Part shown: positions 8,152-17,144 of the stretch, one piece after another
How positions within the stretch are numbered: position 1 is the first letter of the stretch
Layout of the letters: every line of letters begins with the position of its first letter
Source: an uncultured Collinsella sp.
GTDB lineage: Bacteria; Actinomycetota; Coriobacteriia; Coriobacteriales; Coriobacteriaceae
Direction: 5' to 3'
Length of the DNA stretch: 64,000 bases
NCBI GenBank assembly: GCA_934668875.1
Contig: CAKUON010000006.1
Coordinates: 92,924-156,923, forward strand
Notes under the pieces: model-generated
The model's database searches: none
Seen by the model: only the letters and a program-made list of their open reading frames with translations
Told to the model about the DNA's origin: nothing
Program-made: the position numbers and the translations under genes

Positions 8152-9430
8152 CACCGAAACCAAGCGCGTCACCTCCATCGCCCGCGCCATCAACTGGAGC
8201 TACATGTGGCGGCGCCTAGCGAGCTACATCTGGCTCGACCTGTGGCTGATGGTTGCTGCAGCGGCAATCCTGGTCTATGGCTACAACCAGACGCTGGCCG
8301 ACGGCGCGTTTACCGCAGGCTGGATCCCCAGCGCCACTATTCACGGCATGTCGCTCGCGCCCGCGCGCGACTGGAACCTGGCCACGCTCACCTATACCGT
8401 CGAACTCGCGCACACCATCAAGACCTTCCCCCTCGCGCAAGACCTCGTCGCGCTGTGGCCCCTCTATGTTGTCGTTGCGGGCGGGCAGGTCATCAGCGTG
8501 CTTAACATGCTCGGCGGCGCCCGCCGCGTGCGCCGCACCATGGCGCCGCTCAATGACTTGGCACTGCGCGTGGACGAGCTCGGCCGCATGCAGCTCGCCG
8601 GCGGCAAGATGGAAACGCTGGAGCAGGCCATCGAGCGCGCAAGCGTCGACTCGCCGAGCGTCACCACCGGCGACGCCGACCTGGCAAGCATCGAGGTTGC
8701 TCTCAACCGCCTGCTGCGTCAGATGCAAGAGGCCAAGCTGCAGCAGATGCGCTTTGTCAACGATGCGAGCCACGAGCTGCGCACGCCCATCGCGGTGATT
8801 CAGGGCTACGTAAACATGCTCGACCGCTGGGGCAAAGACGATCCGGACGTGCTGGCGGAGTCCATCGCGTCCCTCAAGGCCGAAAGCGAGCACATGCAGG
8901 AGCTCGTGGAGCAGCTGCTGTTTTTGGCGCGCGGCGATGCCGGGCGCACGGTCCTGCGGCGCGCGAATACCAACCTGGCCGCACTGGTCGGCGAGGTATG
9001 CGAGGAATCGCAGATGATCGATGCCGCGCACACGTATCGGCTGGCGTACGACGCCGCGCTTGTCAGCGACCCGCGCTGTGACGCGCCCGTTGACGTGGCA
9101 CTCGTGAAGCAGGCTCTGCGCGTGATCGTGCAAAACGCCGCCAAGTATTCGGACGCGGGCACGTCCGTCACATTTGGCATAACGCCCGATGCGGGCATGG
9201 GCACGATCGACATAAGTGTTGAGGACGAGGGCATCGGCATGAACCAGGAATCCGCAGCTCACGCGTTCGAACGGTTCTACCGCGCCGACAACGCGCGCGA
9301 TGCCGGCGCGCAGGGCTCGGGTCTGGGGCTCGCCATCGCCAAGTGGATCGTCGACAGCCACGGCGGCGTCATCGGTGTGACCTCAGTCGAGGACGTCGGC
9401 AGCCGCTTTACGATTCGCCTGCCACGATAG
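8135..9430 (+). CDS. Two-component sensor histidine kinase
   Basis: A 431-residue membrane kinase partner of the preceding regulator. The start ATG at 8135 lies inside the regulator's last codons (17-base overlap), implying translational coupling; the frame is open further upstream but that part is the regulator's shadow. Two membrane helices (about residues 32-52 and 105-127) enclose a short extracytoplasmic loop. A HAMP-like segment follows. The HisKA box (SHELRTP) has its phospho-acceptor at H213. The ATPase shows the N box (NAAKYS), G1 (DEGIGM) and G2 (GSGLGLAIAK). The signal sensed is unknown; the small sensor loop suggests an envelope or membrane cue. Confidence 0.93.
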   Translation: MSAARSTETKRVTSIARAINWSYMWRRLASYIWLDLWLMVAAAAILVYGYNQTLADGAFTAGWIPSATIHGMSLAPARDWNLATLTYTVELAHTIKTFPLAQDLVALWPLYVVVAGGQVISVLNMLGGARRVRRTMAPLNDLALRVDELGRMQLAGGKMETLEQAIERASVDSPSVTTGDADLASIEVALNRLLRQMQEAKLQQMRFVNDASHELRTPIAVIQGYVNMLDRWGKDDPDVLAESIASLKAESEHMQELVEQLLFLARGDAGRTVLRRANTNLAALVGEVCEESQMIDAAHTYRLAYDAALVSDPRCDAPVDVALVKQALRVIVQNAAKYSDAGTSVTFGITPDAGMGTIDISVEDEGIGMNQESAAHAFERFYRADNARDAGAQGSGLGLAIAKWIVDSHGGVIGVTSVEDVGSRFTIRLPR

Positions 9431-9450
9431 AAAGCCCCTCGGCATAAATA

Positions 9451-9484
9451 AAAGGGATAAGGCCACGCGGCCCTATCCCTTTTT
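9451..9484. terminator. Bidirectional terminator
   Basis: AAAGGGATA-GGCC pairs with GGCC-TATCCCTTTTT between the convergent kinase and VOC genes. T-runs on both strands allow both to stop here. Confidence 0.8.
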
Positions 9485-9506
9485 GCTAGCTATAGCAGCT
9501 TGTGCG

Positions 9507-9881
9507 CTACTCGCGGCACAGATGCACGGCGAAGCCGGCGAACTCGCGCTTAAAGTACACGAGTTTGGTACCACCGTCGGGTAGCAGCGCGCGCGACTCC
9601 TCGTTGACCTCGAGCCCGCGCTCGGCAAACCACTTCTCAGCTGCATCGATGTCGTTAACGGCAAAGCCGATGTGGCCTTTGGTGCCACGACCGTTCTGCT
9701 TCATGATCTCGACCAGCGAATCGTTAAAGTACGAAACCGGGGTCTCGATGACGGGCAGGCCCATCATCGTCGAGAACAGCTCCGCGATCTCCAGGGCGTC
9801 TGCCGGGTCGGCGGCGTTAATGCCCACATGGGCAACGCGCATACCAAAGAGCTCTACCGGGTTGGCGTTCTGCTCACTCAT
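9507..9881 (-). CDS. VOC-superfamily (glyoxalase/dioxygenase-like) protein
   Basis: A 124-residue protein with two beta-alpha-beta-beta-beta repeats of the vicinal-oxygen-chelate fold. The first begins MRVAHVGINAADPADAL and the second GHIGFAVNDIDAAEKWF; likely metal ligands are H19 and E123 with a histidine near the second repeat. The ATG at 9881 is the first sensible start for such a small VOC protein. It begins 11 bases after the stop of a PTS IIB gene on the same strand, so the two probably share a transcript and may act on the same sugar derivative. Reaction unknown. Confidence 0.8.
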   Translation of the reverse strand: MSEQNANPVELFGMRVAHVGINAADPADALEIAELFSTMMGLPVIETPVSYFNDSLVEIMKQNGRGTKGHIGFAVNDIDAAEKWFAERGLEVNEESRALLPDGGTKLVYFKREFAGFAVHLCRE

Positions 9882-9892
9882 GCAGTCAGCGC

Positions 9893-10180
9893 CTACTGAG
9901 CCATAACGTCGAGAACGGCCTTCTCGGCAGCAACGCGGTTCATGCCGGTCATGAAGGGCACGCCGCTCACGTACGGGCAGGTGAGGCCCTCGGGGGCAAC
10001 GGTGGTGGCGATCAGCAGGTCGGCGCCCTCGTCGCAGTAGTCCTTGGCCTCGGAGATGGCACACTGCACGATCTCATACTTGCCGGCATAACCATTGGCG
10101 TCGAGCATGGTGGCGACCTTCTGGGCAACAAGCGTGGAAGTAGCAGCGCCAGCACCGCAAGCCAAAACGATCTTCTTCAT
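9893..10180 (-). CDS. PTS galactitol/ascorbate-type IIB component
   Basis: A 95-residue phosphotransferase IIB of the GatB/SgaB type. The N-terminal loop MKKIVLACGAGAATS carries the phosphorylated cysteine (C8). AAGGGAG nine bases upstream supports the ATG at 10180. The IIB normally takes phosphate from IIA and gives it to sugar at the membrane IIC. Neither IIA nor IIC lies nearby, so this is an orphan subunit in this window, paired only with the VOC gene. It may serve a IIC elsewhere or act as a phosphorylation-state sensor. Confidence 0.85.
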   Translation of the reverse strand: MKKIVLACGAGAATSTLVAQKVATMLDANGYAGKYEIVQCAISEAKDYCDEGADLLIATTVAPEGLTCPYVSGVPFMTGMNRVAAEKAVLDVMAQ

Positions 10181-10282
10181 AGGTAATGTCTCCCTTCATG
10201 GTTTACTTTAGGTAAGTGTACCGCAGCGAGCGATGGCACTCAGCCTCGATGAGCTTTTATGCCAGTTTGCTTGCGCGCTGCG

Positions 10283-10288
10283 TATAAT
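10283..10288 (+). promoter_or_regulatory. Consensus -10 box TATAAT
   Basis: A perfect TATAAT lies 56 bases before the ATG at 10344; transcription would start near 10295. No convincing -35 box is present at normal spacing. Confidence 0.55.
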
Positions 10289-10343
10289 ACATCTAGTACG
10301 TGTTGTCATACCGCTCGCGCTACGAGCGACTAAGGATCCCAAT

Positions 10344-10967
10344 ATGCTCGATTCCCGCACACTCTGGACCGCCGTCGTTATCATCTGCATCGCCGTGTCG
10401 GTGTTCTTTAGCGTCAAAAAACGCACAACGTTCAAGCGCCTGCAGCAGCTTATGGCCGCCAAGCAGTGGGACGAGTTCGATCGTTTGCTCGACGGCAGAC
10501 TCACCAGCATGCTGTACCCGCGCTACAACCGCGACTACCTGCGCCTGAACTCCTATCTGCTGCGCGAGGACCACAAGCGCGCCGATGAGATGTTCGATTT
10601 GCTGCTGGGGCTCAATCTGCCCAAGATGCAGCGCGTCGACCTGGTGATCAAAGCCTTTAACTACTACGTTGGCCAGGAGGACCGCAAAAAGTCCAAGGAG
10701 CTGCTGCACGAGATCAAGGGCTTTGAGGGCGGTCAGGCCGAGGCGGTCGCACACGAATGCCAGCTGATGTACGACACGATGATCCTCAAGCGCCACAACG
10801 ACATTCCCGAGCTGGAGCGCATGCTCGAGGATGTCGGCGACGACCCGGTCAAGCGCTGCCGACTGGAGTACCTGCTGGCCCTGCAGTACCAGAACAAGGG
10901 CGACGAAGCCAAGTTCCAGGAGTTCCTGGAGAAGTCGGGGCAACACTCGATGGCCGTCAACGCGTAA
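10344..10967 (+). CDS. Membrane-anchored helical-repeat (TPR-like) protein
   Basis: A 207-residue protein that I do not recognise by family. An N-terminal membrane helix (residues about 7-24, LWTAVVIICIAVSVFFSV) is followed by a soluble, almost entirely helical domain with TPR-like pairs (for example KQWDEFDRLLDG, HKRADEMFDLLLG, KKSKELLHEIKG, ELERMLEDVG). Such proteins are usually scaffolds for protein-protein contacts at the membrane. The ATG at 10344 has an AAGGAT site; the frame is open back to 10233 without one. It is followed directly by tRNA-Leu. Function unknown. Confidence 0.75.
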   Translation: MLDSRTLWTAVVIICIAVSVFFSVKKRTTFKRLQQLMAAKQWDEFDRLLDGRLTSMLYPRYNRDYLRLNSYLLREDHKRADEMFDLLLGLNLPKMQRVDLVIKAFNYYVGQEDRKKSKELLHEIKGFEGGQAEAVAHECQLMYDTMILKRHNDIPELERMLEDVGDDPVKRCRLEYLLALQYQNKGDEAKFQEFLEKSGQHSMAVNA

Positions 10968-10998
10968 CGGACGGCTTGTGCTAGACTTCTAGTCTCAC

Positions 10999-11083
10999 GG
11001 GGGCGTGGCGGAATTGGCATACGCAGGAGACTTAAAATCTCTCGCCGCAAGGATTGTGGGTTCGAGTCCCACCGCCCCTACCA
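10999..11083 (+). tRNA. tRNA-Leu (UAA anticodon), CCA encoded
   Basis: The cloverleaf is complete. Acceptor GGGGGCG pairs with CGCCCCU (the first pair is G-U), the anticodon loop is CTTAAAA, a long variable arm typical of leucine tRNA follows, and the T arm is GTGGG-TTCGAGT-CCCAC. The 3' CCA is encoded. Confidence 0.95.
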
Positions 11084-11140
11084 TTTGGCTTTTACGGGCC
11101 CGTGCCCCCTGGGGATGCGGGCTTGTTTCTTTTAGATGCC

Positions 11141-11269
11141 GGTGGGACTCGAACCCGCGAGGGGGCGAGCGTTAAGCGGACGCGCAGCGTCCGTAGCGAG
11201 CCGGCGAGGGCGCCGGCAGGCGACCGAAGCCGGTGCGTATTTGCGCAGCAAATACGCAGACGTCCCACC
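11141..11269. repeat. Element behind tRNA-Leu with tRNA-derived arms
   Basis: Begins with GGTGGGACTCGAACCCGC, close to the reverse complement of the tRNA-Leu T arm, and ends with GTCCCACCGCCCC, a direct copy of the tRNA 3' end. The outermost 8 bp (GGTGGGAC/GTCCCACC) are perfectly inverted. Inside are GC-rich hairpins, including GGACGC-GCA-GCGTCC and a TGCGTATTTGC/GCAAATACGCA stem. A similar arrangement follows tRNA-Gln. Confidence 0.6.
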
Positions 11270-11333
11270 GCCCCGCGCCGCCACAAAACAGCTAATTTGG
11301 GACGTGTCTAAAAGACTACCCTGATCCCCTCGG

Positions 11334-11402
11334 AAGTTGCGGTGGAATAGTTCCTGTTTTGACCGTTTACCAGCACATTTAGGAACTATTTCACCGCAGC
11401 TT
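11334..11402. repeat. Long inverted repeat abutting the ppx/gppA stop codon
   Basis: 22-nt arms (11334-11355 and 11381-11402) match in 20 positions; both differences are transitions that keep G-U pairing in one RNA strand. The 25-nt loop is AT-richer. The right arm reaches into the TAA stop of the exopolyphosphatase gene. No T-run follows, so it is not a standard terminator. Confidence 0.7.
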
Positions 11403-12405
11403 ATTTGAGGGTGCTTAAGTCCGGGGTCCAGGTGATGGTGGGGGTTTCGCCGTCGAGGACTTCGTTGATGGTGGCGGCCATGCCGGCGAGCAGGCTGTTC
11501 TCGCTTACGGTGAGCGCGTTGTAGCCACCGGCGCGCATGAGCTCGCGAATCACCACGGCGCCGGCCAGGATGACGCCCGCGCGTTTGGGCTGTACACCCG
11601 GTAGCGCGGCGATGCCTTCCGCGTCCAACACAGACATGCGCTCGATAGCGGCCGAGACCTGCTCCAGCGACAGCTCGCGTAGGTGCACAAAGCTCGAATC
11701 GTACGGTTCCAGCTCGTGGACCAGAGCCACCAGCGTAGTCACCGTGCCGCCCACCGCGACTAAGCGTTCGGCGCGCTCAAAGTCGACAGGCAGGCCCTCA
11801 AAATAGGCGGCGAACTGCTCGCCTGCCCACGCGGCAGCGGCAGCAAGCTCGCCATCCGCGGGCGGCAACGCGGAGAAAAAGCGCTCCGTCACGCGACGGC
11901 AACCGATGTCCAGCGAGCGCGTCCCTTCCAGCGCAAAAACCCCGCGCTCCGGCGCGTACACGCCCGTCGCGAGCTCCGTGGATCCACCGCCCGAATCCGC
12001 GACGATGATGCGCTCGTTGGCAAAGTCGTGCGCCACGCCAAAAAATGTCAGGCGCGCCTCGACCTCGCCCGGAATCACCTGCGGTTTGAGCCCCAACTCG
12101 CGCAGGCCGTCCAGCAGCAGCGCGGCATTGGACGCATCGCGCGCGGCACTCGTGCACGTGGTGCAGACGCACACGGCCCCAAAGGCACGGGCCTCGTCCA
12201 CAAACATGCGGCACGCAGCAAGCACACGCTCGACAGCCGCCTCGCAAAAGCGGCCCGTCGCGTCCACGCCCTCGCCCAGGTCGGTAATCTCGGTATGCTT
12301 GGACGATTCCACGATCGCCCCGGCCTCGACCTGCGCCAGCACCAGTCGCGACGACACCGTTCCCAGGTCGATCGCGGCTACCTTATAGCGTTTGCAATTT
12401 GTCAT
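11401..12405 (-). CDS. ppx: Ppx/GppA-family exopolyphosphatase/guanosine pentaphosphatase
   Basis: The family removes terminal phosphate from polyphosphate or from pppGpp and belongs to the ASKHA ATPase fold. The 334-residue protein has the N-terminal phosphate loop AAIDLGTVSSRL (residues 10-21) and the second loop VADSGGGSTEL (about 139-149). It is the short form without the C-terminal HD-like domain of long Ppx proteins. GGAGGGGAG stands just before the ATG at 12405. It follows the septum-formation gene by 20 bases on the same strand and is likely cotranscribed. Whether polyphosphate or pppGpp is the true substrate cannot be told. Confidence 0.88.
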   Translation of the reverse strand: MTNCKRYKVAAIDLGTVSSRLVLAQVEAGAIVESSKHTEITDLGEGVDATGRFCEAAVERVLAACRMFVDEARAFGAVCVCTTCTSAARDASNAALLLDGLRELGLKPQVIPGEVEARLTFFGVAHDFANERIIVADSGGGSTELATGVYAPERGVFALEGTRSLDIGCRRVTERFFSALPPADGELAAAAAWAGEQFAAYFEGLPVDFERAERLVAVGGTVTTLVALVHELEPYDSSFVHLRELSLEQVSAAIERMSVLDAEGIAALPGVQPKRAGVILAGAVVIRELMRAGGYNALTVSENSLLAGMAATINEVLDGETPTITWTPDLSTLK

Positions 12406-12425
12406 TGCGGGCTCCCCTCCGGGCG

Positions 12426-13187
12426 CTATTTGCCGTTGGACACGACCGTCTGGCCCTCGACGCCGTTAAACCCAAACAGCATGTCGAGCGCCTGGATGTA
12501 CCACGGCGCGTCCTTGCCGACTTCTTCGATTTCCTTGGCCACTTCGCTGGCCTTCTTGGCGTTTGAGGACTTTTTGCTCGACGACGAGTCCGAATCGTCG
12601 TCCAAGCCCAGCACGTCAATCTTCTTCTCGCCGGGCATCACCAGGCCCAGGTCCTCGGACGCCGCGTCCTTGATACCCTCCTCCGAGAGCAGCTTGTCGA
12701 CGCTTTTTTGCAGCTCGTCGTTATATTGCTCGCGAATCTCGACCTGCTTGGCCAAGATATCGCTCGAACGCTTTGCCACGTACAGATCGCGCACGGGAAA
12801 ATACAGGCTCACGAGCACCAGCGCCACCACGATACCGATAAACAACGGACGCAGAGAGCCATGCGTAAAGTCATAGATCGCCTTGACCACCGCGTTGTCG
12901 TTGGCGTAATGCATAAAGTCCGAGCCCGAAAGACGGCTCGAAGGTCTGCTCGATTTGTCGTGTGTCTGAGTCGAGGGACGCGATGCATGCGACGAACGTG
13001 CCGGGCGCACCGGTCCATCTGTCGAAGTATTCACTTGAGCATTGGGGCGCGAGGTACTTGTCGGGCGCTGCGCGGGGCGGTCGACGCCGGCGTAGGCGGA
13101 CCCACCGAGCTGCACCGTGCGCGCACGGCGAGGCGACGGCTCGCGCGAACCGGCGGAATAGTACCTGTTGTCGTAAATCTGATCCAT
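12426..13187 (-). CDS. FtsB/DivIC-like septum-formation protein
   Basis: A 253-residue bitopic membrane protein of the FtsB/DivIC (septum formation initiator) group, expected at the division site with the FtsQ/DivIB and FtsL partners. Residues 1-110 are a long cytoplasmic Arg/Ser/Pro-rich disordered stretch, as in actinobacterial members. A membrane helix spans about 114-132 (LFIGIVVALVLVSLYF), followed by a coiled coil (VAKRSSDILAKQVEIREQYNDEL) and a tail with a striking Asp/Ser run (DDDSDSSSSKKSS). The ATG at 13187 with AAGGCG upstream is chosen over an open frame to 13313. It lies downstream of eno behind a terminator. Confidence 0.75.
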   Translation of the reverse strand: MDQIYDNRYYSAGSREPSPRRARTVQLGGSAYAGVDRPAQRPTSTSRPNAQVNTSTDGPVRPARSSHASRPSTQTHDKSSRPSSRLSGSDFMHYANDNAVVKAIYDFTHGSLRPLFIGIVVALVLVSLYFPVRDLYVAKRSSDILAKQVEIREQYNDELQKSVDKLLSEEGIKDAASEDLGLVMPGEKKIDVLGLDDDSDSSSSKKSSNAKKASEVAKEIEEVGKDAPWYIQALDMLFGFNGVEGQTVVSNGK

Positions 13188-13278
13188 GTGCGCCTTGTGC
13201 GGTTGAGGTTTGTTTGCGCTAAGTCCTTTAGTTATAGCACGAGCGCCCGCACCGCCTTCGCCAGCCTTTGCTCGACAT

Positions 13279-13310
13279 AAAAAAGGCGCTGAGCCATATG
13301 GCCCAGCGCC
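13279..13310 (-). terminator. Terminator of eno
   Basis: Read on the - strand, GGCGCTGGGCC pairs with GGCTCAGCGCC over an ATAT loop and runs into TTTTTTAT. Confidence 0.85.
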
Positions 13311-13374
13311 CAATGGCGGCCATCAGAAGTAGAGCGGAGCCGAGTCAACCCCCGCCCCCGCAACACCACTTGCC

Positions 13375-14676
<1,302 letters not shown>

Positions 14677-14737
14677 TCACTTGGAAACGTAGTGGATGCA
14701 AGCGACCGGCTGACCGTGCACCGTCGGTGCGTCTCCG

Positions 14738-14782
14738 TAAGTTAGCCATGTCGCACTTTTTGCATTATGCCCTAAGTTAGCC
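14738..14782 (-). promoter_or_regulatory. eno promoter region with direct repeats
   Basis: TAAGTTAGCC occurs at 14738-14747 and 14773-14782. Between them, on the - strand, is CATAAT (14769-14764), a possible -10 box. The repeats could be an operator pair. Confidence 0.35.
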
Positions 14783-14812
14783 GAGGGATACACTTGATTT
14801 TCGAAAAATTTA

Positions 14813-14849
14813 GCGGGAACGATGAGGCGCGTCAGCCCGTCGTTCCCGC
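14813..14849 (-). terminator. Terminator of mazG
   Basis: GCGGGAACGA pairs perfectly with TCGTTCCCGC; on the - strand the hairpin is followed by TAAATTTTT. Confidence 0.75.
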
Positions 14850-14853
14850 AGCC

Positions 14854-15714
14854 TTACTCCTCAGCCTTTGCGGCATCCCACAGGTCGTTGAGGCCGTGGG
14901 TCGAAAGCTCGGCAAGATCCACGTGAGCACCGGCCGCCATCTGCTCCATCGCAGCCCAGCGACGGCGGAACTTGGCCGTGCTCGCGCGCAGGGCACTTTC
15001 GGCGTCAATCCCCTCTTTGCGCGCAACGTTGACTAGGGCAAAGAGCAGGTCGCCAAACTCCATCTCGCGCTCGGGCGAGCCGGGCGCCTCGGCCTCAAAC
15101 TCGGCACGCTCCTCGGCGACCTCGTCCCACACATCCTGGACCGTCTCCCACTCAAAGCCCACGGCCGCCGCCTTGCGCGACACCTTCTGAGCTTGCATCA
15201 GCGCCGGCAGGTGCGTGGGCACGCCGTCGAGCAGGCCTTCGGGCGCAGCCTCGCCCGCCGCCACAGCCTTGTCCTTGGCAGCCTTCTCGGCAAGCTTGAC
15301 CTCGTCCCAAATCTTGAGCACCTCGTCGGGGTTGTCGGCATCCGCATCGCCAAACACGTGCGGGTGGCGGCGAATGAGCTTGGCGTCAATATCGCGTGCC
15401 ACGTCGGCCAGCGTAAACTCGCCGGCGTCCGCCGCAATCTGCGCATGCAGCACCACCTGCATGAGCACATCGCCCAGCTCCTCGCGCAGATGCGTGGCAT
15501 CGTCGGCCTCGATGCAGTCGAGCGCCTCATAGGCCTCCTCGATCATGTTCTTGCCGATGCTCTGATGCGTCTGCTCGCGGTCCCACGGGCAACCATCGGG
15601 CTGACGCAGACGCCAGATGGTCTGCACCAGATGCTGCAGCTCGGCCGATGCGTCGACCAGCGTGGACAGATCGCGCGAGCCCTCGGCATTTTGCTGAGCC
15701 ATGTGCTGCGCCAT
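14854..15714 (-). CDS. mazG: Nucleoside triphosphate pyrophosphohydrolase MazG
   Basis: MazG hydrolyses (d)NTPs to monophosphate and pyrophosphate and cleans non-canonical nucleotides. The 286-residue protein has two MazG domains. The first has CPWDREQTH, then the helical metal motifs EEAYE and EELGD; the second has EMEFGDLLFALVN. The start at 15714 is set by a strong GGAGGAGG seven bases upstream, which lies inside the end of yfcE; the two genes are coupled with only two bases between stop and start. Members range from 95 to about 270 residues, so this is a full-length form. Confidence 0.95.
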   Translation of the reverse strand: MAQHMAQQNAEGSRDLSTLVDASAELQHLVQTIWRLRQPDGCPWDREQTHQSIGKNMIEEAYEALDCIEADDATHLREELGDVLMQVVLHAQIAADAGEFTLADVARDIDAKLIRRHPHVFGDADADNPDEVLKIWDEVKLAEKAAKDKAVAAGEAAPEGLLDGVPTHLPALMQAQKVSRKAAAVGFEWETVQDVWDEVAEERAEFEAEAPGSPEREMEFGDLLFALVNVARKEGIDAESALRASTAKFRRRWAAMEQMAAGAHVDLAELSTHGLNDLWDAAKAEE

Positions 15715-15716
15715 GG

Positions 15717-16265
15717 TTAGTCCTCCTCCAGGATCACGTGGCGGAACGCTCCGCCCTCGTAGATGCCGTAGCTGTGCGTGCCGTCCTTGGGGATGCTCAC
15801 GCTGCCGGGGTTGAAGAGCCACAGGCCCGTGTGCGCCTCGCTCGCCTCGTTGACCTTGATGTGCGTGTGGCCGTAGACGAGCGCGGAGCCCTCGGGCAGC
15901 GTGGGCGCGTGGTCGACGCTGTTGTGCATGCCGGCGCCAAAGACGTGGCCGTGCGTCAGGAACAGCTCGCGGCCGGTCTCGTCGAACAGGGTGGCGTAAT
16001 CGGCCATGACGGGGAAGTCGAGCACCATCTGGTCGACCTCGGCATCGCAGTTGCCGCGCACCGCGGTGATGCGGTCGGCCAGGGCGTTGAGCAGCGGAAT
16101 TACGCGCTTAGGGGCGTAATCGCGTGGCAGGTCGTTGCGCGGGCCGTGGTAGAGCAGGTCGCCCAGCAGCACGATGCGGTCAGGGTTCTCGCGCTCGATG
16201 GCGGCGACGAGGCGCTCGGCCCAGTATGCCGAGCCGTGGATGTCGGAGGCGATGAGGTATTTCAT
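15717..16265 (-). CDS. yfcE: YfcE/MJ0936-family phosphodiesterase
   Basis: A 182-residue metallophosphoesterase of the YfcE group, which hydrolyses phosphodiester model substrates; the physiological substrate is unknown. Metal motifs are SDIHGS (residues 7-12), GDLLYHGPRN, RGNCD, the paired THGHVFG and the late GHTHI. The ATG at 16265 follows AAAGGA. It heads a two-gene unit with mazG. Confidence 0.92.
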   Translation of the reverse strand: MKYLIASDIHGSAYWAERLVAAIERENPDRIVLLGDLLYHGPRNDLPRDYAPKRVIPLLNALADRITAVRGNCDAEVDQMVLDFPVMADYATLFDETGRELFLTHGHVFGAGMHNSVDHAPTLPEGSALVYGHTHIKVNEASEAHTGLWLFNPGSVSIPKDGTHSYGIYEGGAFRHVILEED

Positions 16266-16338
16266 GGGGGGTCCTTTCGGCGTGGGGTTGATGGGGGCTG
16301 AATACGGAGTCCAGCGGATGTGGAGCCCATCTACTGTG

Positions 16339-16824
16339 TTACTCAAATCGAAGCGCCGCACTCTGAGCCGCCTGCATCACGCGTTGGAGCGGCACGCCAT
16401 GTTCGCGGGCAAGACGGGCGCAGTCTTCGTACTCGGGCGCCGCGCGCTCGCTGTCGTCGGGCAGGGTGGCCACCTTGACGGCTACCTCGCCCCAAGGCGT
16501 CGCCACCTGCTCAAAGCGACGTGGCAAGCAAACACGCTCCATGACCTGGCGACGAATGCCGTTGGTCGTGGTTTCCAAAAAGATAATCGTCTGCAGGCGG
16601 TCGATATCCTCGTGTGAGCAAATCACCTGCAGCTGCCATCCGGGGCGGCCCTTTTTGCAATAGAGGGGCAGCCAGTGTACCTCGCGGGCGCCCGCCTCGC
16701 GCAGGCGTTCGGCGGCGTAGGCGAGCACCTCGGGCGACGCGTCGTCAATATCGCACTCCAGCTTGACGATGGTTTCGGGCGCATCGGTCTCGCGGGACAG
16801 CGGAGATGTACTTCCACGTTGCAT
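16339..16824 (-). CDS. larC2: LarC C-terminal-type (LarC2) nickel-insertion protein
   Basis: LarC inserts nickel into the pincer cofactor of lactate racemase and related enzymes using CTP. This 161-residue protein matches only the C-terminal part: CDIDDASPEVLAYAAERL near the start, then CKKGRPGWQL, ETTTNGIR and PEYEDCARLAREHGVPL. In some bacteria LarC is made from two frames, larC1 and larC2; no larC1 is visible here. AAAGGA lies nine bases before the ATG at 16824, so this looks like a true stand-alone gene, not a fragment. An intact partner elsewhere is required for the known reaction. Confidence 0.8.
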   Translation of the reverse strand: MQRGSTSPLSRETDAPETIVKLECDIDDASPEVLAYAAERLREAGAREVHWLPLYCKKGRPGWQLQVICSHEDIDRLQTIIFLETTTNGIRRQVMERVCLPRRFEQVATPWGEVAVKVATLPDDSERAAPEYEDCARLAREHGVPLQRVMQAAQSAALRFE

Positions 16825-16949
16825 ACGGTCCGGATCCTTTCCGCACGGGCTCGTTTTGTTCACCCAAACGCTAGCACATCGCGGACGACGCGGGGGCGGC
16901 ATCCTCGGATGGACGCGACTTTTGCCCGTCCCCGCCCCCGCCCCCATCC

Positions 16950-17014
16950 AAACGTGTACGTCAGCCTCCAAACATGTCATTTTTTGTCGGTTTTGGAGGC
17001 TGACGTACACGTTT
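16950..17014. repeat. Perfect 23-bp inverted repeat with 19-nt loop
   Basis: Arms 16950-16972 and 16992-17014 are exact reverse complements (outer AAACGTGTACGTCAGC...). The loop is CATGTCATTTTTTGTCGGT. It lies between the divergent larC2-like and PHP genes, in a 320-bp intergenic stretch that otherwise holds only GC-rich spacer. Too symmetrical for an ordinary operator; it resembles the other palindromic elements of the window. Confidence 0.85.
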
Positions 17015-17144
17015 TGAGAGCGCAAGCGAGGCGCCACCGCACACCGTCCGCCCTTTCCGCTCGATTTCGACTCGCAGCATACCCGGCGCGTTGAGAGTCG
17101 CGCCGTTACAATGGAGCGGATTCGCCAAATGCAAAGGAGCCGCC

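Noticed and set aside
6664..8193. 509-codon - strand frame opposite the DUF4342 and response-regulator genes
   Set aside because: Spans two genuine genes antisense; His/Val/Gly-rich translation is typical of a shadow frame.
11054..11324. Small frames over the tRNA-Leu flank
   Set aside because: They overlap the tRNA and the inverted-arm element and translate only repeat sequence.
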